Source of the DNA: a virus
DNA length: 44,852 nucleotides
Strand: one strand, 5' to 3'
Virus record (IMG/VR): IMGVR_UViG_3300043410_001734
Location: 1 to 44,852 of that record
Shown piece by piece: positions 13,699 to 22,282 of this stretch. Each line of letters starts with the position of its first letter. Position 1 is the stretch's first letter. The notes under the pieces were generated by a model. The model had not been told where the DNA came from and ran no database searches. It worked only from the letters and a program-made list of their open reading frames with translations. The position numbers and the translations under genes are program-made.

Positions 13699-14463
13699 CT
13701 ACTCCCTCATATCAGCAATAAATTCAGCTTCAGGAATGCGTGTACGGGTGCTTTTGCTACCCATAACAACCACAACACGATCACCTAGGTCTGTGGCAAT
13801 CATCATTGCTAAACAACCGCCGCTGGCAGTTATCCATCCTGTTTTGCTAACAATCACTCGTTGGGTCTTGCCTACTAGACTGTTTGTCTGCGGAAAGATA
13901 AGCCACTTTTTCTTAACTTTGATTTCAATGCGAGTTTTCTTTGCGGCATCTACTATGGGTTGATAGTGACGGCCAGCACGTACAAGTTGTATAAGATCTC
14001 TAGCAGTGCTTTGATTACGTGCATCCAGTCCGGTGGGCTCAAATACTCTGCTGTGTATCATGCCCAGGCTGATTAGTTTTGCGTTCATTGCAATCACACA
14101 GGCTTCAAACCCACCTGGATAATGTTCACATAGTGTTTGTGCGGCACGGTTATCGCTGTTGACCATGGCCAGTTCTATCAGTGTGCCACGACTCAGTGTT
14201 TGTCCTTTGCGTGGTAAACGATCACGTAGCTTGGTGCTTAGTTCTAACTGTTGGTCTAGATCTTGATGTGCGTCTAGAACTGTGATAACTGTGAGCAGTT
14301 TTGTGATGCTTGCAATGCTTCGTACTTCATCTATATTTTCGCTTTGTACTATTTTGCCGTCGCTGTCGGACACAAGCCAGCTTTTAGCAGTGAGTCCATA
14401 GGCGAGGGCATTGCTGCCAAATGATAGGGCCAATAGTATAGCTGTAAGAAAACGTAAACCCAT
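13699..14463 (-). CDS. Penicillin-binding-type D,D-peptidase (peptidase S11, PBP7-like)
   Basis: The 254-residue protein has a Sec signal peptide (about 1-21) and all three serine D,D-peptidase motifs: SITK (S52, K55), SDN (103-105) and KTG (207-209). This is the core of S11 carboxypeptidases/endopeptidases, which trim or cut peptidoglycan peptide crosslinks in the periplasm. It lacks the C-terminal beta domain and membrane anchor of PBP5-type enzymes, so it is PBP7-like and probably soluble or loosely associated. It lies 27 nt after the cyclase gene, so it is probably read with it. In a phage it could relax the wall for fibre assembly or lysis, which is inference. Confidence 0.9.
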   Translation of the reverse strand: MGLRFLTAILLALSFGSNALAYGLTAKSWLVSDSDGKIVQSENIDEVRSIASITKLLTVITVLDAHQDLDQQLELSTKLRDRLPRKGQTLSRGTLIELAMVNSDNRAAQTLCEHYPGGFEACVIAMNAKLISLGMIHSRVFEPTGLDARNQSTARDLIQLVRAGRHYQPIVDAAKKTRIEIKVKKKWLIFPQTNSLVGKTQRVIVSKTGWITASGGCLAMMIATDLGDRVVVVMGSKSTRTRIPEAEFIADMRE

Positions 14464-14490
14464 TGATCAAAAATCCAAGCTGTCAGTAAA

Positions 14491-16542
14491 TTATTTCTCA
14501 TGTGCGACGAACTCGCCGTTCCAGTTGTCTGGCAAGTCTTGTTGCTTCATAAACTCACAACGTTCGATCCAGATCTTATAATACTTGTCCATCTGTCCGC
14601 CAAAGTTGCCAATTAACTTCTTACACATAGCGGCAGCTTCATCAAACTTCTTGGCTTTGTACAAGGCGTGCATTTTATTGTGCTGTTCACGATCCTTGGT
14701 ATAGTCAGCGCCTTTGGTACGCAAGGCTGTGTAGATCAAGTCTGCCACAGTCTTGCCTTTTGGCTGTAGATTATCCAGCAACAAGTAGAAGAAATCGTCT
14801 TTGGTTCTATTGTATGTCTCTGCACCTATTATACACAAAACTCCATAGGCTTTGCAACGAGCTTCTAGTCGAGCGGCTGTACTAACCATGTCACCTAAGA
14901 TGTCGTAGCTGTGTCGTTCAGTGCTACCCATTTCACCAATAAAGCCAATGCCTGAGTTACAACCCCAACCCATTGCGGCAGGAGGTAGGCCTTGTGCTTC
15001 CATGATCTTGGTATACTCATCAACAGCATCCAACATTTCAAGACCCACTTTGACAATGGTCTTGGCATGGTCTGGATCATCAATAGGAGCACCATGTATG
15101 TGCATACTTGCATCGCCTACATACTTGATAACCATACCTTTGTTATCTAGCATTGGCTTGCTAATAGCATCCATGTAACCGTTCATGTATTTGGTAAGTC
15201 CAGCAACGTCATCGCCATAGTGTTCACCAATAGGAGTAAAGCCGCGCAGGTCACTGAACATAACTGAAACGTCTTTGCGTACACCACGCTTGATAAGCTC
15301 TGGATCTTTCTGCAACATCTCCACAACTTCTTTTGAGCAATAGCCAGCAAACTGTTTCTTTATGGCCTGCTTCTGGAGGAACTCTGATACGAACTTGACA
15401 CCGTAGGCATGCAAAGCGACCAGGATTGTGCCACTTGTAAAGGCAGTAGCGTCAAATAGGAATAGAAAATTAGCGTAAAGATAGTGGCCGAGATAAACAC
15501 CGCCAGCAGCCAAAATAACAGTTGTCGCAAGGCCAACATATACATACCTCGTTAAGAAAAGTAATAGCAGTCCACCTGCAAACATGGCAACAATTTCTAA
15601 ACCATCTGCATAGTCGGGACGCTGAATAGTAACGCCATTGAACATGGTGCCAATCACTGCGGCTTGTGCTTGGTTAGGATATACCGCGCCAATGCTGGTA
15701 GGCACAGGATTACTGATACCAGCGGCAGTTGGGCCAACCAGCACCACTGCACCTTTAAGGTCATCTGGCAGTTCTGTGATACTGTAGCTCTGTGAACGTT
15801 GACTCCAGTCGATCCAGATGCGTCCGTAGTTGTCAGTGCTGATAGGACCAAATTTCGGAATACGCATTTTCTCAACGCCGCCTTCGTTTAGTTTGACCTG
15901 GAATGTGTCATCACCTGCAGCCACACGCAACACTTCCATACTCAAGCTAGGATACAAGATGTCCTTGCTACCAAATATCAAAGGAATACGACGGTTAACA
16001 CCGTCTACTTCAGGTAGCGTGTGTGCGCCACCAATGCCTGCGGCGGCATTTTCAATCTGTGGAATGTTGGCAATGATGCCGGGGTATGTGATAATCTGAT
16101 CAATCCACTCTGGGCCTAGCACAGCCGATCCCGGATTGCGTGGTGTGTTCTTTTGTACTTCGCCAGGCACGTTGGCAATGATAACAGGATACTTTTCCAT
16201 TGTGGCGGCTAATACAGCATCGCCACCCAGTCTATCTGCTTCAGGCATGAGCACGTTTAGCACAACAAGACCTGCACCACGACGATACAAGTCCTCAATC
16301 ATGGCCGCGTACACATCACGCTTAAACGGCCATTGTCCGTATTTGTCTAGTGCTTTTTGATCTATGTTGGCCGTTACAATGTTATTTTGTGTAGGCTCTT
16401 TGGCGCTGATCAATGTATCAAAGTAACGTAGTCTTACGCTTTCTACAAAGACAGGATCAGCGATTCTTATACTTACTAAAAGTACCAATGTCAGCAATGC
16501 TGTCCATGGACTCAACAACAGGGTTTTGAGTGTTTTGTTCAT
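14491..16542 (-). CDS. CHASE2-domain membrane adenylate/guanylate cyclase (class III)
   Basis: The 683-residue protein has one N-terminal membrane helix, then an extracytoplasmic CHASE2 sensor (about 30-310; NIDQKALDKYGQWPFKRD is typical). Three membrane helices follow (about 315-385), then a class III cyclase domain (about 420-600). Metal aspartates are D431 (MFSDLRGF) and D477 (KYVGDASM). K473 and D547 fit the purine-recognising pair of adenylate cyclases. R558 is present in AARLE. The transition-state Asn of GDxVNxAxR is Ser (S554), so activity needs testing. A C-terminal 80-residue helical extension follows. It would make cAMP in response to an envelope signal. It lies at the end of the curli/FecR locus; bacteria often pair FecR-domain and CHASE2-cyclase genes. 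Confidence 0.92.
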   Translation of the reverse strand: MNKTLKTLLLSPWTALLTLVLLVSIRIADPVFVESVRLRYFDTLISAKEPTQNNIVTANIDQKALDKYGQWPFKRDVYAAMIEDLYRRGAGLVVLNVLMPEADRLGGDAVLAATMEKYPVIIANVPGEVQKNTPRNPGSAVLGPEWIDQIITYPGIIANIPQIENAAAGIGGAHTLPEVDGVNRRIPLIFGSKDILYPSLSMEVLRVAAGDDTFQVKLNEGGVEKMRIPKFGPISTDNYGRIWIDWSQRSQSYSITELPDDLKGAVVLVGPTAAGISNPVPTSIGAVYPNQAQAAVIGTMFNGVTIQRPDYADGLEIVAMFAGGLLLLFLTRYVYVGLATTVILAAGGVYLGHYLYANFLFLFDATAFTSGTILVALHAYGVKFVSEFLQKQAIKKQFAGYCSKEVVEMLQKDPELIKRGVRKDVSVMFSDLRGFTPIGEHYGDDVAGLTKYMNGYMDAISKPMLDNKGMVIKYVGDASMHIHGAPIDDPDHAKTIVKVGLEMLDAVDEYTKIMEAQGLPPAAMGWGCNSGIGFIGEMGSTERHSYDILGDMVSTAARLEARCKAYGVLCIIGAETYNRTKDDFFYLLLDNLQPKGKTVADLIYTALRTKGADYTKDREQHNKMHALYKAKKFDEAAAMCKKLIGNFGGQMDKYYKIWIERCEFMKQQDLPDNWNGEFVAHEK

Positions 16543-16550
16543 AAGAATAT

Positions 16551-17363
16551 TTAGTTTTCAAGGAACTTGGTTAAGTCGGTGACTAACTCTGGGGTAAGCA
16601 TGTTAAACAGTTGTTGCCGCATGGTTAACATTTTTACTGTGGGTACTTCTAACTGTTTTAGCCATTGCTGTATCATTAACTTACCTAGTTTAACGTTTGA
16701 CTCTAGTTCAAATATGGCATTATATTCTACATATTGTCCAGGGTCTTGTTCAAGGCCAATGGACTGTGCGTACACATCGTATAGCACAAACTCACTTGCA
16801 CCTGTGCCACTCCAGGGCGCAATTGAAAACTCGTTGAACAGGTCTCTTAGACCGTTTACTCCAAGATGTTCAATTAAACTTTGTGCGGCTTGGATGTCTA
16901 TGGGATATGGTGTGGTAATGCCTCTTATATCATACTCGCCATATTTTTTACAGCAGTCAATATAAAAGTTTCCAAAGTTTACAAACACGCTCTGCGGGCG
17001 GCTTTGTCTATGAAAGTCATCTAGTACGCAGGTCTTGGCAAACCAGTTCTTGGTGTCAAGTATTAGATAGTCGCTGTTGGTCTTTGTAGCAAAAATCAGT
17101 TTGTATATCTGCTGTCTGTCGTATTCGTGTTTGCACTGTTGGGTAGGATGATCAAAGAAATCCTGCCATGTAAGAATACACAACTCATGCCGAGAAAAAT
17201 ACTGTTTGCAGTTTTGATCAAACCATTGCATCCATGGGCCAAAGTAAACTTCATTGACTATTACATTGACCCGACAAGGTTCTAAAAATCGTGATATGCT
17301 TTGAGCTTGTATTAGAAACTGGTGCATATCACGATAGCACGTGACCACTAGTAATTGATTCAT
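16551..17363 (-). CDS. Glycosyltransferase-like protein (DUF6492-like), copy 1
   Basis: The 270-residue protein starts with a Rossmann-type strand (QLLVVTCYRDMHQFL). A GT-A-like core follows, with an LILDTKNWFAK segment that occupies the place of a nucleotide-sugar DxD motif. It is a clear paralogue of 24139-24924: both have VVTCxRDxxQF, INE, KNWF(A/I)K and a late EFVLYDxYAQ segment. A sugar transferase role is inferred from fold-like patterns, not shown. It lies between the small secreted gene and the cyclase gene. The two copies bracket the curli genes. Confidence 0.6.
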   Translation of the reverse strand: MNQLLVVTCYRDMHQFLIQAQSISRFLEPCRVNVIVNEVYFGPWMQWFDQNCKQYFSRHELCILTWQDFFDHPTQQCKHEYDRQQIYKLIFATKTNSDYLILDTKNWFAKTCVLDDFHRQSRPQSVFVNFGNFYIDCCKKYGEYDIRGITTPYPIDIQAAQSLIEHLGVNGLRDLFNEFSIAPWSGTGASEFVLYDVYAQSIGLEQDPGQYVEYNAIFELESNVKLGKLMIQQWLKQLEVPTVKMLTMRQQLFNMLTPELVTDLTKFLEN

Positions 17364-17380
17364 CTAGTATTTAATACTAG
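17364..17380. repeat. Perfect 8-bp inverted repeat at a start codon
   Basis: CTAGTATT, one base, then AATACTAG, directly upstream of the ATG of glycosyltransferase-like copy 1 (17361-17363) and covering the stop of the previous gene. Its minus strand contains TTAAATAC, a weak late-promoter match. It may be an operator or RNA hairpin. Confidence 0.45.
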
Positions 17381-17676
17381 ACTGGATCACCTATCTGTAA
17401 CGTACTGCCTGTGCCTAGCCCAAGTATACAAGCAACTCTACCATCGCTTTGCAGGTAGGTCCAAGTATGATCTTTGTCGTTTACAGTCAGCACATAGGCT
17501 GTGCCGTCTTGAATGTCTTTGCCTACCCAAACTACTTTTTCATTAAATTTAGTAGATAGTGCTTCAAGTACAACAGGCAACTGATCGCAAATTACCTTTT
17601 TACTACTAGGAAACGGCTCGGCGTTGGCTATAGAGCTTGCTAGGCAGAATAGGAACGCCATTGTTAGCTTACGCAT
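17377..17676 (-). CDS. Small secreted protein (99 aa)
   Basis: It has a Sec signal peptide (MRKLTMAFLFCLASSIANA), then an alpha/beta domain of about 80 residues with two cysteines (VICDQLP and VACILGLG) that could pair in the periplasm. It is too unlike CsgE to be called that, although it sits in the position of an accessory factor. Similar short secreted proteins occur in other phages as far as I recall, without function. It has its own AAGGAGCC ribosome-binding site and late motif (17695-17702). Confidence 0.7.
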   Translation of the reverse strand: MRKLTMAFLFCLASSIANAEPFPSSKKVICDQLPVVLEALSTKFNEKVVWVGKDIQDGTAYVLTVNDKDHTWTYLQSDGRVACILGLGTGSTLQIGDPV

Positions 17677-17694
17677 AATGGCTCCTTAAAATTT

Positions 17695-17702
17695 TATTTA
17701 TT
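17695..17702 (-). promoter_or_regulatory. T4-type late-promoter motif
   Basis: AATAAATA on the minus strand, 18 nt before the ATG at 17676 and overlapping the stop of the 844-residue adhesin. The spacing equals that at 3268-3275. Confidence 0.45.
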
Positions 17703-20232
17703 GACGAACCACTGTTGAGCAGCCTGCAGGGTTCGTACAGCTCTGAATAATAGTAAAGTTCTTTCCGCCCGATTGTTGTAGATCCAGCGTGGCAGCACCA
17801 CCTGCATTGGTTAGATCAATATTGGCTTTGTTTTGCTGTGAGCCATCTTGTACCACAATGGCGCTGTTGTTATTGCCAGTTAAGTTTGTTGTAAGCTGAT
17901 GCTGACCTGTGCCTTTTTGTACTGCATCCACGGTGTTGCTGTCGCCTGTGATTGTGGTAAACATGATTTTGTTACCGTTGTCTGTTTGACGTTTGGTAAC
18001 ATTGTTTTGGTTACCATTGATTGTTGTTTCTTGATAATGACTGCCCAGTGTGGTATTGCTTTGTTGTGTGGTCAAGGTGTTTTGATATCCGTTGATATCC
18101 ACTGCTTGGTAGTGTCCGTTTACACCTGTTTCTACACCTGTGTTGGTACGAGCTTGTCCAATGTTCAGTGTATTGGTGTCTCCAATCACACGCAGGTTGA
18201 TTTCGTTCTGTCCTGTGCCTGTGGTACCTTGCTTGACTGTGATATTATTAGAAGAACCTTGTATCTGTGCGGCAGCTTGCCCAATGCCTGATACTAAATT
18301 CTTATCGCCTACTTGTTCTATGTACAGAGTATTACCACTTCCATTGACATCTAGGTTAATGCTGTTGCCTGTGCCGAGAGTTTTGTTCTGCCAGTTGTCC
18401 ACGCGAGTCTGTTGATCAGTGTCAAGCCCTGCAGAGCTGTTACTACCCGAAGTAATAATTTCTTGTCCAGTGCCATTGGTCATTGTAATAGTTCCGCCCT
18501 CTACCACAGGACCTAGTGCCACGCTGGTGCCACTTACATTTACTACGTTAGAGTTAGAATAAACTGTGCCTGTGGTATCAATGGTGTTGGACTCTGTGAT
18601 CCAGCCTGTACTGAATGCAGAGTTAGGAATTGCCATTCTACCTGCGCCATAGTCCCATTGTAGCTTGAGTCCATAGCCGCCTGTGTCGTTCCAGTACCAG
18701 GCTTCAAAGTTATAGCTTTGTCCTGCTACTATATCAATCCAACCAGAACTGGTATATCCAAACACGCTTTGCAGTTGGAATGTGGATTGATCATTGATAA
18801 TAGTTTGTCCGTTTATCTTCATCACAAATCCATCATCGCTGTTGCTGTAAAAATACAATCTGTATACACTGCCTGCAGGATGATTCTGTGTTATTGGTGC
18901 AGTGATCGTACCGTTGTAGGCAACCAGTGTGCCATCTCCCATGCCTGTGAATTTACCATTGGTTGGAACGTATACGCCGCTGGTGGTCACGCCCGATGCC
19001 ACTTGATTGTATGCACCAGGAGATAAACTAGGCACACGATATGGTCCTAGCAAGTTCTTGGCACAGATACCAAACACACAGGTATAGGTGTAGGCATCAA
19101 AGTCATAGACTTTGTAATTCAATCCAGTTAATACATTTTGTGTTGTGATTGTTACTGCACCATTGGCTTCAATTGTTTTGTTGCCATTGGCATCTGTAAC
19201 GGTATAGATAGGTGTGGTATAAACTGTTAGCACACCATTTGCAATCTTGTTGGTTACTACATTAGACGCAACCTTGGTCTGGTACACAGTTTCTGTGCCG
19301 TTTGTACTAGTGCTGGTGCCATCGCTGTAGTTTGTTGTAGTAACTGGTGTGCGATATACTGTTACTGTGTTACCGCTGACTACTTGTCTGGTTGTGTAGG
19401 TTACTGTGGTGCTGGTTACTGTTGGTGCAGTAGAAGGTGTGCCTGATGTTGCGCCTGTGCCTGCATTGGTCACGCTCATGGTGCTGTTGTATCCGCCTGC
19501 TGTACCACTGGTGGTGCCACCTAAAGGGTCTGGTCCTCCACCATTGGCGTTAGCAACCAAACCGACTGTACTTGATCCTGGTACACCGTCGCTGTTTACA
19601 ATACAGGCATTGCTTCCGCCCCATGCACCTTGACAAGCACCAAAGCCTGGATTACTGGTCCAACCCTGTGCTGTTACGCCATTGTATGGACCAAATTCTG
19701 GGTTGTATGTTAAGTTACCGCCGCCATTCAATGTAAATGTGGGCGCACGATACCAAGGACCATAGTCACCTGCCCAGTAACTGCCATCAATACCATACAT
19801 GGCAACTCGAGCATAGGCCACCTGTGATGCATCTGCCGCTGATAGTGTTGCACTAACAGTTAGTGTTGACCAAGGCACTGAGGTATCAATACAAGGATTT
19901 CCACAAACAGCATTTGGGTTCGGCAAGTTTGCACTATAATTTGATTGAGCCGTGGCGCCAATTTGAACACCGCTGGCATTAAAGAATTGGATACGCACGT
20001 TGGCTGTGTCGCTTTGTCCTGCACGGCCACCACCGTTGTGTGCTAGTACACTGAATGTAAATGTACCACCTTGTTGCATGGTGCTATCAAACACCACGTT
20101 CTGACTGATTGTTGTTGTAACATAAGCAGTAGCAATGGCATTATAGTCTTGAGCTTGTGCTCGACCACAAAAGCCAATCATCAGCACCGCTACAAACAGC
20201 AATGCTGATATAAAAAAACGTTCATATTTCAT
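17698..20232 (-). CDS. Large secreted adhesin with PA14-like domain and C-terminal curlin repeats
   Basis: The 844-residue protein has a signal peptide (about 1-27), then a beta-rich N-terminal region with a disulfide-prone VCGNPCID. A Thr/Val-rich stretch with YRTPVTTT-like repeats follows (about 265-350), then a PA14/GLEYA-like sugar-binding domain (about 395-545; SVYRLYFYSNSDDGFVMKI). From about 600 to the end there are curlin-type repeats (N-x(5)-Q-x-G-x-x-N pattern). It shares a VNGHYxxVDxNGxxN module and a terminal FTIIQ with the small curlin at 21505-22275. It should be exported through CsgG and could cap, anchor or decorate an amyloid fibre. The ATG overlaps the FecR stop. Confidence 0.82.
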   Translation of the reverse strand: MKYERFFISALLFVAVLMIGFCGRAQAQDYNAIATAYVTTTISQNVVFDSTMQQGGTFTFSVLAHNGGGRAGQSDTANVRIQFFNASGVQIGATAQSNYSANLPNPNAVCGNPCIDTSVPWSTLTVSATLSAADASQVAYARVAMYGIDGSYWAGDYGPWYRAPTFTLNGGGNLTYNPEFGPYNGVTAQGWTSNPGFGACQGAWGGSNACIVNSDGVPGSSTVGLVANANGGGPDPLGGTTSGTAGGYNSTMSVTNAGTGATSGTPSTAPTVTSTTVTYTTRQVVSGNTVTVYRTPVTTTNYSDGTSTSTNGTETVYQTKVASNVVTNKIANGVLTVYTTPIYTVTDANGNKTIEANGAVTITTQNVLTGLNYKVYDFDAYTYTCVFGICAKNLLGPYRVPSLSPGAYNQVASGVTTSGVYVPTNGKFTGMGDGTLVAYNGTITAPITQNHPAGSVYRLYFYSNSDDGFVMKINGQTIINDQSTFQLQSVFGYTSSGWIDIVAGQSYNFEAWYWNDTGGYGLKLQWDYGAGRMAIPNSAFSTGWITESNTIDTTGTVYSNSNVVNVSGTSVALGPVVEGGTITMTNGTGQEIITSGSNSSAGLDTDQQTRVDNWQNKTLGTGNSINLDVNGSGNTLYIEQVGDKNLVSGIGQAAAQIQGSSNNITVKQGTTGTGQNEINLRVIGDTNTLNIGQARTNTGVETGVNGHYQAVDINGYQNTLTTQQSNTTLGSHYQETTINGNQNNVTKRQTDNGNKIMFTTITGDSNTVDAVQKGTGQHQLTTNLTGNNNSAIVVQDGSQQNKANIDLTNAGGAATLDLQQSGGKNFTIIQSCTNPAGCSTVVRQ

Positions 20233-21335
20233 TTCTGGATCAAGGTAATTGTTGTACCTGCCCCTTGGTTAACACGGTTCTTGAATTCTAGGCTACCTTG
20301 AGTCATGTAAATTGTGCTGTTCTGCGTCTGCGGTGTAGTAACACACATGATATCGCCGCCAGTGTCACGGCATAGTGTTACAAAAGGATCGTCCTTGGTT
20401 ACCACAATACCTGAGCTTCTACGATAGTCAGGCAACATGTTGTCTGTGTCTTTGAGAAAATCTTCGTCTAATGAATTAAACATTTGATCAAAAAAGTTAG
20501 CAAGGTAGTTGCTGTCTAAAAAACTGCGACTCAGCTTGTCTTGATACAAGTTAGCCATTTGTGCTTCCAGCACATTGTCTAAACCTTCAAACTTAAAAAA
20601 GTCCTTGTCCAATGGATCATTTGTTGCTTTGATTTCTGTACGACTTTCTTTGATTTCCTTAGGTGGTGCAACAATTAACATGTTGCTGATTGCATCTTCA
20701 CTTAGTCGCAACACAACAGGTTTAGCAGGTATTGCACTACGGTTTGCCACTCTTGTGGCCTGGAAAGGCTGATTCAATATAACCTGCCCTGCGTCACTTT
20801 CAACAATGATAGTGCCTGTTACACAATTAGATTCAATATCGTCTTTTGTTCTTGTTCTGCGATCGTTGGGACAGGACGGCAACAAGATAATTGTGCTCGC
20901 TCCTACTTCATCAACGGTTGCTGTGAAATCTGTACCACGCACACTGATAGTTGCGCTGGGTGTATTAACTGCTACTTTTTGCGGATCATTTTTGGCAATC
21001 TGTCCTGATGCATAGCGCACAGTACCCAGTGCCATGTTCAGCGCCAGCTTGCCTGATTTTTTATTAGGGTCGTAAACAAAGTCATCAATTACTAACTTGG
21101 AGTTTTCGTTTACTTGTACTCTAGTATCGTCAGCGAACGTAATGCCCACTTTCCCCTGTGCAGTTCGTATCGAATCCATCATCTCCACTGGACTGCCCTT
21201 GCCCCCAGTTAGAGTCTGTGACTTTCTTTGTATGCTGGGCGGTGTGTTCAATTGCTCGGTGATATTCCCGATCCCGGCGTAGCTCTGCGATATAGGCAAC
21301 AATAGCCCGCATAGTAGTTGCATCCATGTTTTCAT
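20229..21335 (-). CDS. Secreted FecR-domain protein
   Basis: The start is the ATG at 21333-21335, behind GGGGAG and overlapping the previous stop (ATGA); the longer frame adds seven codons. The 368-residue protein has a signal peptide (MKTWMQLLCGLLLPISQSYA) and a FecR domain (about 55-180). The domain shows GKVGITFADDTRVQV, LNMALGTVRYASG and the typical NTPSATISVRGTDF block. The C-terminal half is helical and unassigned. FecR domains of this periplasmic, anchor-free kind often accompany CHASE2 cyclases and large surface proteins. It is coupled to the adhesin gene by ATGA, suggesting a direct partnership. Confidence 0.88.
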   Translation of the reverse strand: MKTWMQLLCGLLLPISQSYAGIGNITEQLNTPPSIQRKSQTLTGGKGSPVEMMDSIRTAQGKVGITFADDTRVQVNENSKLVIDDFVYDPNKKSGKLALNMALGTVRYASGQIAKNDPQKVAVNTPSATISVRGTDFTATVDEVGASTIILLPSCPNDRRTRTKDDIESNCVTGTIIVESDAGQVILNQPFQATRVANRSAIPAKPVVLRLSEDAISNMLIVAPPKEIKESRTEIKATNDPLDKDFFKFEGLDNVLEAQMANLYQDKLSRSFLDSNYLANFFDQMFNSLDEDFLKDTDNMLPDYRRSSGIVVTKDDPFVTLCRDTGGDIMCVTTPQTQNSTIYMTQGSLEFKNRVNQGAGTTITLIQK

Positions 21336-21505
21336 TGATCTCCCCATTTGAACCAATATGTACGTTGAAGAACTCGCATGACTTCATCACCTGTGGTACG
21401 GTGCCATTGTGCGGCCCATTCTACAAACTTGGCCCAGTCACGCAGTGCGTGATCGTTGCCCTGGGCCCAAGCCTGATACATGTGATGAAGTTCGCGCTCG
21501 TTCAT
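21332..21505 (-). CDS. Small soluble protein inside the curli operon (57 aa)
   Basis: ATG (21503-21505) overlaps the curlin stop (TAATG), and TGA (21332-21334) overlaps the FecR start (ATGA). The product starts MNERELHHMYQAWAQGNDHA, is rich in Trp, His and Arg, and has no signal peptide, so it stays in the cytoplasm. Tight coupling on both sides supports it as a real gene. The function is unknown; a cytoplasmic regulator or chaperone for the curlins is possible. Confidence 0.7.
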   Translation of the reverse strand: MNERELHHMYQAWAQGNDHALRDWAKFVEWAAQWHRTTGDEVMRVLQRTYWFKWGDQ

Positions 21506-22275
21506 TAGTTTCTCTGAATAATTGTAAAGCTATTGGTACTACCAACACTCTTGATATTTGTTGTCATATCAATTGTACCACTTTGGTTAATACTTACCTG
21601 GTTGCTAGAACCATTCAGATCTACTTTGGCATAGTGACCATTTACGCCACCGCCACTTTGTGTAATGCCAATGATGTTGCTCGCACCAACTGTAACAATG
21701 TCAACTGTTCCTTTGTCGCCAGTTAGGTTCAAGGTTGTTTCGTTGCCTGTGCCGCCTGTTTGATTTACAGTAACAAGAGTTGCACCTGCATCAATTGTGG
21801 CAATAATTTTGTTGAGATTGCCAGACTGTGATGATGTAAGGCTGTTGTTACTGCCTTTCATGCTGATCTGTGTGTCTGTATTGTTACCAGCTTGTGTTAC
21901 GTTGATAGTGTTGGCTAGGCTGGATCTTGTTCCAGCATTGTTCATGTCAATCTTTGCAGTGTTATTATTACCAGTAACATGATATGTGATACTAGAACTA
22001 ATACCCCCTGCTTGGCCAGTTTGTGCGCCTAAATCCAACGAGTTCCCACTGCCTGTTTGTAAGATATCTACAGTAAGTCCGTCACCGTAGAGTTTGGCAG
22101 CTATGTCGTTGCTGGGTGCATTAACTCCGCGAACATGGTTGCTTGAACCATCTTGTGTCATTGTGATCGTAGCGTTGTCACCGCTTTGATCAATGTAGAT
22201 GCTGTTATCTGCCGCATAGGTAGACACACACATCATTGCAATCGCAAAAGCAATAACTGTTTTCTTTTTACTCAT
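21505..22275 (-). CDS. Curlin-like amyloid subunit (CsgA/CsgB type)
   Basis: The 256-residue protein has a Sec signal peptide (about 1-21), then about ten imperfect repeats with the curlin pattern, as in YIDQSGDNATITMTQDG and LNGSSNQVSINQSG. Regular Gln and Asn at strand ends are typical of CsgA/CsgB cross-beta stacks. It ends SFTIIQRN. It lies right after csgG, so it is the obvious export substrate. Its ribosome-binding site is far from the ATG unless a hairpin folds (22283-22318). It is larger than E. coli CsgA, and some repeats are degenerate. Confidence 0.85.
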   Translation of the reverse strand: MSKKKTVIAFAIAMMCVSTYAADNSIYIDQSGDNATITMTQDGSSNHVRGVNAPSNDIAAKLYGDGLTVDILQTGSGNSLDLGAQTGQAGGISSSITYHVTGNNNTAKIDMNNAGTRSSLANTINVTQAGNNTDTQISMKGSNNSLTSSQSGNLNKIIATIDAGATLVTVNQTGGTGNETTLNLTGDKGTVDIVTVGASNIIGITQSGGGVNGHYAKVDLNGSSNQVSINQSGTIDMTTNIKSVGSTNSFTIIQRN

Positions 22276-22282
22276 TTTTGTT

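Noticed and set aside
17377-17676. Small secreted gene considered as CsgE
   Set aside because: It has the right place and a signal peptide, but no CsgE-like sequence pattern and a shorter mature part.
21130-21390. 86-codon frame across the FecR start
   Set aside because: It overlaps the FecR gene and the coupled 57-aa gene in another frame and shows no family features.
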